Position numbers and translations under genes: made by a program. Of a DNA stretch of 5,598 nt, positions 4,255 to 5,598 are shown piece after piece (within the stretch, counting starts at the first letter, position 1; each line of letters begins with the position of its first letter). Source of the DNA: Candidatus Woesearchaeota archaeon. Lineage in GTDB: Archaea > Nanobdellota > Nanobdellia > Woesearchaeales > B54-G15. The notes under the pieces are model-generated. The model was not told where the DNA came from. It did no database searches and saw nothing but the letters and a program-made list of their open reading frames with translations. The stretch spans positions 1 through 5,598 of the forward strand of contig QMQQ01000029.1 of assembly GCA_003648985.1 (NCBI GenBank). The letters are read 5' to 3'.

Positions 4255-5598
4255 ATGAAAGTCGTTGAGTTAAGAGAGTTTGAAAGAGTGGCCGCACATT
4301 CACATATTACTGGTTTAGGCTTAGATGGCTTAAAGGCAAAAAAGATTGGCGACGGCTTTGTTGGACAAGAAGATGCCAGAGAAGCTGCAGGATTAATTGT
4401 TAGATTAATAAAACAAGGAAAATTTGCCGGAAGGGCAGTACTAATAGCAGGACCACCGGGAACAGGAAAGAGCGCTTTAGCTTTAGGTATAGCAAAGGAG
4501 CTTGGTAAAGATGTTCCTTTTGTTCATATAGCAGGAAGTGAGATTTTCTCAGCAGAAATAAAGAAGACAGAGTTTCTGATGCAAGCGCTGAGAAAAGCAA
4601 TAGGCGTAAGGATCCATGAAATGAGGAAAATTTACGAAGGAAAAGTTGTTGACTTGCACATAGATAAAGAACAGAATCCTTATAATCCATATCAGTACTT
4701 GCCTGCTGGTGCAAGCATAACACTAAAAACAAAAAAAGACAAAAAACGCTTAAATGTTGATCAAAGTTTTGCTATGCAAATCATTCAGCAAAACATCCAA
4801 GAAGGAGATGTTGTGCAGATAGATCCTGAAAATGGTAGAATCATTAAGGTTGGAAGATCAGAAGATGAAGGTAAGAAAGAGGATTATATTGCTGCCGAAG
4901 CATATGTTCCTGTACCCGAAGGAAATGTCATGAAAGAAAAAGAGTTTGTTTATACAATGACCCTGCATCAACTTGATTTGTCCGCCGTTAAGCGATCCAC
5001 TTCAATATTTGATATGTTCTTTGGCGGAAAACAGGAAGGAGAAATTGATAATGAAGCAAGGAAACATGTCGATGAGGCAGTGAAGAATATGGTTGAGGAA
5101 GGAAAGGCAGAAATTATTCCTGGTGTTATTTTTATAGACGAGTGCAGTCTGCTGGACATAGAAACTTTTGCATTTCTCAACAGAGCAATGGAACAAGAAC
5201 TGGCGCCGATTATAATTTTTGCAACAAACAGAGGTATAGCAAAAATAAGGGGAACAGATTATAAAGCTGCCCATGCGATGCCAATAGATTTATTGGACAG
5301 GCTTTTGATTATTAATACAAGAAAATATAACGCTGAGGAAATTAAAGAAATCCTAAAGGTAAGGAGCAAGATAGAAAAGATTGAATTAAGCAAAGAAGCA
5401 TTAGATTTGCTTGTAGAAATCGGTAGCAAGACAAGTTTGAGGTATGCTGTTCAACTGATAGCTCCTGCTTCGATGGTAATGCAAGAAGAAGGCAAGAAAC
5501 GGATTGAAAAGAAACATATCGAAAAAGCCAGAAAACTTTTCGCTGATGTGAAGCGGAGTGTAAGATACTTGAAGCAGCAGGAAAAAGAATTCTTAGAA
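4255..5598 (+). CDS. TIP49 / RuvB-like AAA+ ATPase (COG1224), 3' end cut by window
   Basis: This is the archaeal homologue of eukaryotic RUVBL1/RUVBL2 (Rvb1/Rvb2, Tip49), ring-forming AAA+ ATPases of chromatin-remodelling and snoRNP-assembly complexes; the archaeal role is not settled. The 448 visible residues begin with the family's SHITGLGLD (16-24), then VGQEDAREA (36-44), Walker A GPPGTGKS (66-73), the inserted OB-like domain II (about 125-285), Walker B VIFIDEC (291-297), sensor 1 ATNRG (323-327) and sensor 2 TSLRYAVQLI (393-402, Arg396). The last visible part matches the C-terminal end of RUVBL proteins (usually about 450-460 residues), so few codons should be missing. After the Walker B Asp-Glu the sequence is CSLLD, where RUVBL1 has VHMLD. 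The start is fixed by the Shine-Dalgarno and by N-terminal similarity. It may be read from its own promoter, from the Uri promoter, or both. Confidence 0.96.
   Translation, partial: MKVVELREFERVAAHSHITGLGLDGLKAKKIGDGFVGQEDAREAAGLIVRLIKQGKFAGRAVLIAGPPGTGKSALALGIAKELGKDVPFVHIAGSEIFSAEIKKTEFLMQALRKAIGVRIHEMRKIYEGKVVDLHIDKEQNPYNPYQYLPAGASITLKTKKDKKRLNVDQSFAMQIIQQNIQEGDVVQIDPENGRIIKVGRSEDEGKKEDYIAAEAYVPVPEGNVMKEKEFVYTMTLHQLDLSAVKRSTSIFDMFFGGKQEGEIDNEARKHVDEAVKNMVEEGKAEIIPGVIFIDECSLLDIETFAFLNRAMEQELAPIIIFATNRGIAKIRGTDYKAAHAMPIDLLDRLLIINTRKYNAEEIKEILKVRSKIEKIELSKEALDLLVEIGSKTSLRYAVQLIAPASMVMQEEGKKRIEKKHIEKARKLFADVKRSVRYLKQQEKEFLE

Noticed and set aside
4400..5274. Several - strand open frames opposite the TIP49 gene
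   Set aside because: They are shadows of a gene with unmistakable AAA+ motifs and have low-complexity Ser/Leu/Phe-rich translations.
1..5598. CRISPR array, insertion sequence or toxin-antitoxin pair
   Set aside because: No spaced direct repeats, terminal inverted repeats, transposase motifs or small overlapping gene pair of that kind were seen; the GNAT gene lacks a ribbon-helix-helix partner, so a GNAT toxin module is not supported.

Overview
This is a compact, AT-rich archaeal segment. Several features support an archaeal source: an archaeal/eukaryotic-type ATP-dependent DNA ligase, a TIP49 (RuvB-like, RUVBL1/2) AAA+ ATPase, a COG1833/DUF123-type 'Uri' GIY-YIG protein, and TATA boxes placed about 27-35 nt upstream of start codons, as in leaderless archaeal genes. 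The low GC, very short spacers and promoters embedded in the ends of neighbouring genes suggest a small-genome lineage, for example a DPANN-type archaeon. That placement is inference; no rRNA or species marker is present.

Layout. Positions 1-1828 hold a TATA promoter and a complete DNA ligase gene on the + strand. It converges, with a 22-bp spacer, on a 302-codon gene of unknown function on the - strand (1851-2759). Immediately upstream of that gene on the same strand is an intronless tRNA-Arg(GCG) (2800-2871) with its own TATA box. Then, still on the - strand and read right to left, come panD (3404-3745, pyruvoyl-type aspartate 1-decarboxylase) and, 23 bp downstream of it, a GNAT acetyltransferase gene (2898-3380); these look like a two-gene operon. 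A 58-bp divergent spacer with one central TATA-like element separates panD from the + strand Uri gene (3804-4220). The window ends in a nearly complete TIP49 ATPase gene (4255-5598, cut by the window edge), which has its own TATA box and an unusually clear Shine-Dalgarno sequence.

How the genes relate. The ligase, Uri nuclease-like protein and TIP49 ATPase are DNA- or RNP-related, but nothing in the layout shows that they work together. The most suggestive functional pair is panD plus GNAT. PanD is made as an inactive pro-enzyme that must cleave itself, and in enterobacteria a GNAT-fold protein (PanM/PanZ) drives that step. A GNAT gene in the same operon as an archaeal panD is therefore worth testing as a maturation partner. 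The second lead is the unknown gene beside the tRNA, whose two halves look like diverged copies of one domain. No mobile element, CRISPR array, rRNA or stretch over 300 bases without a gene was found.
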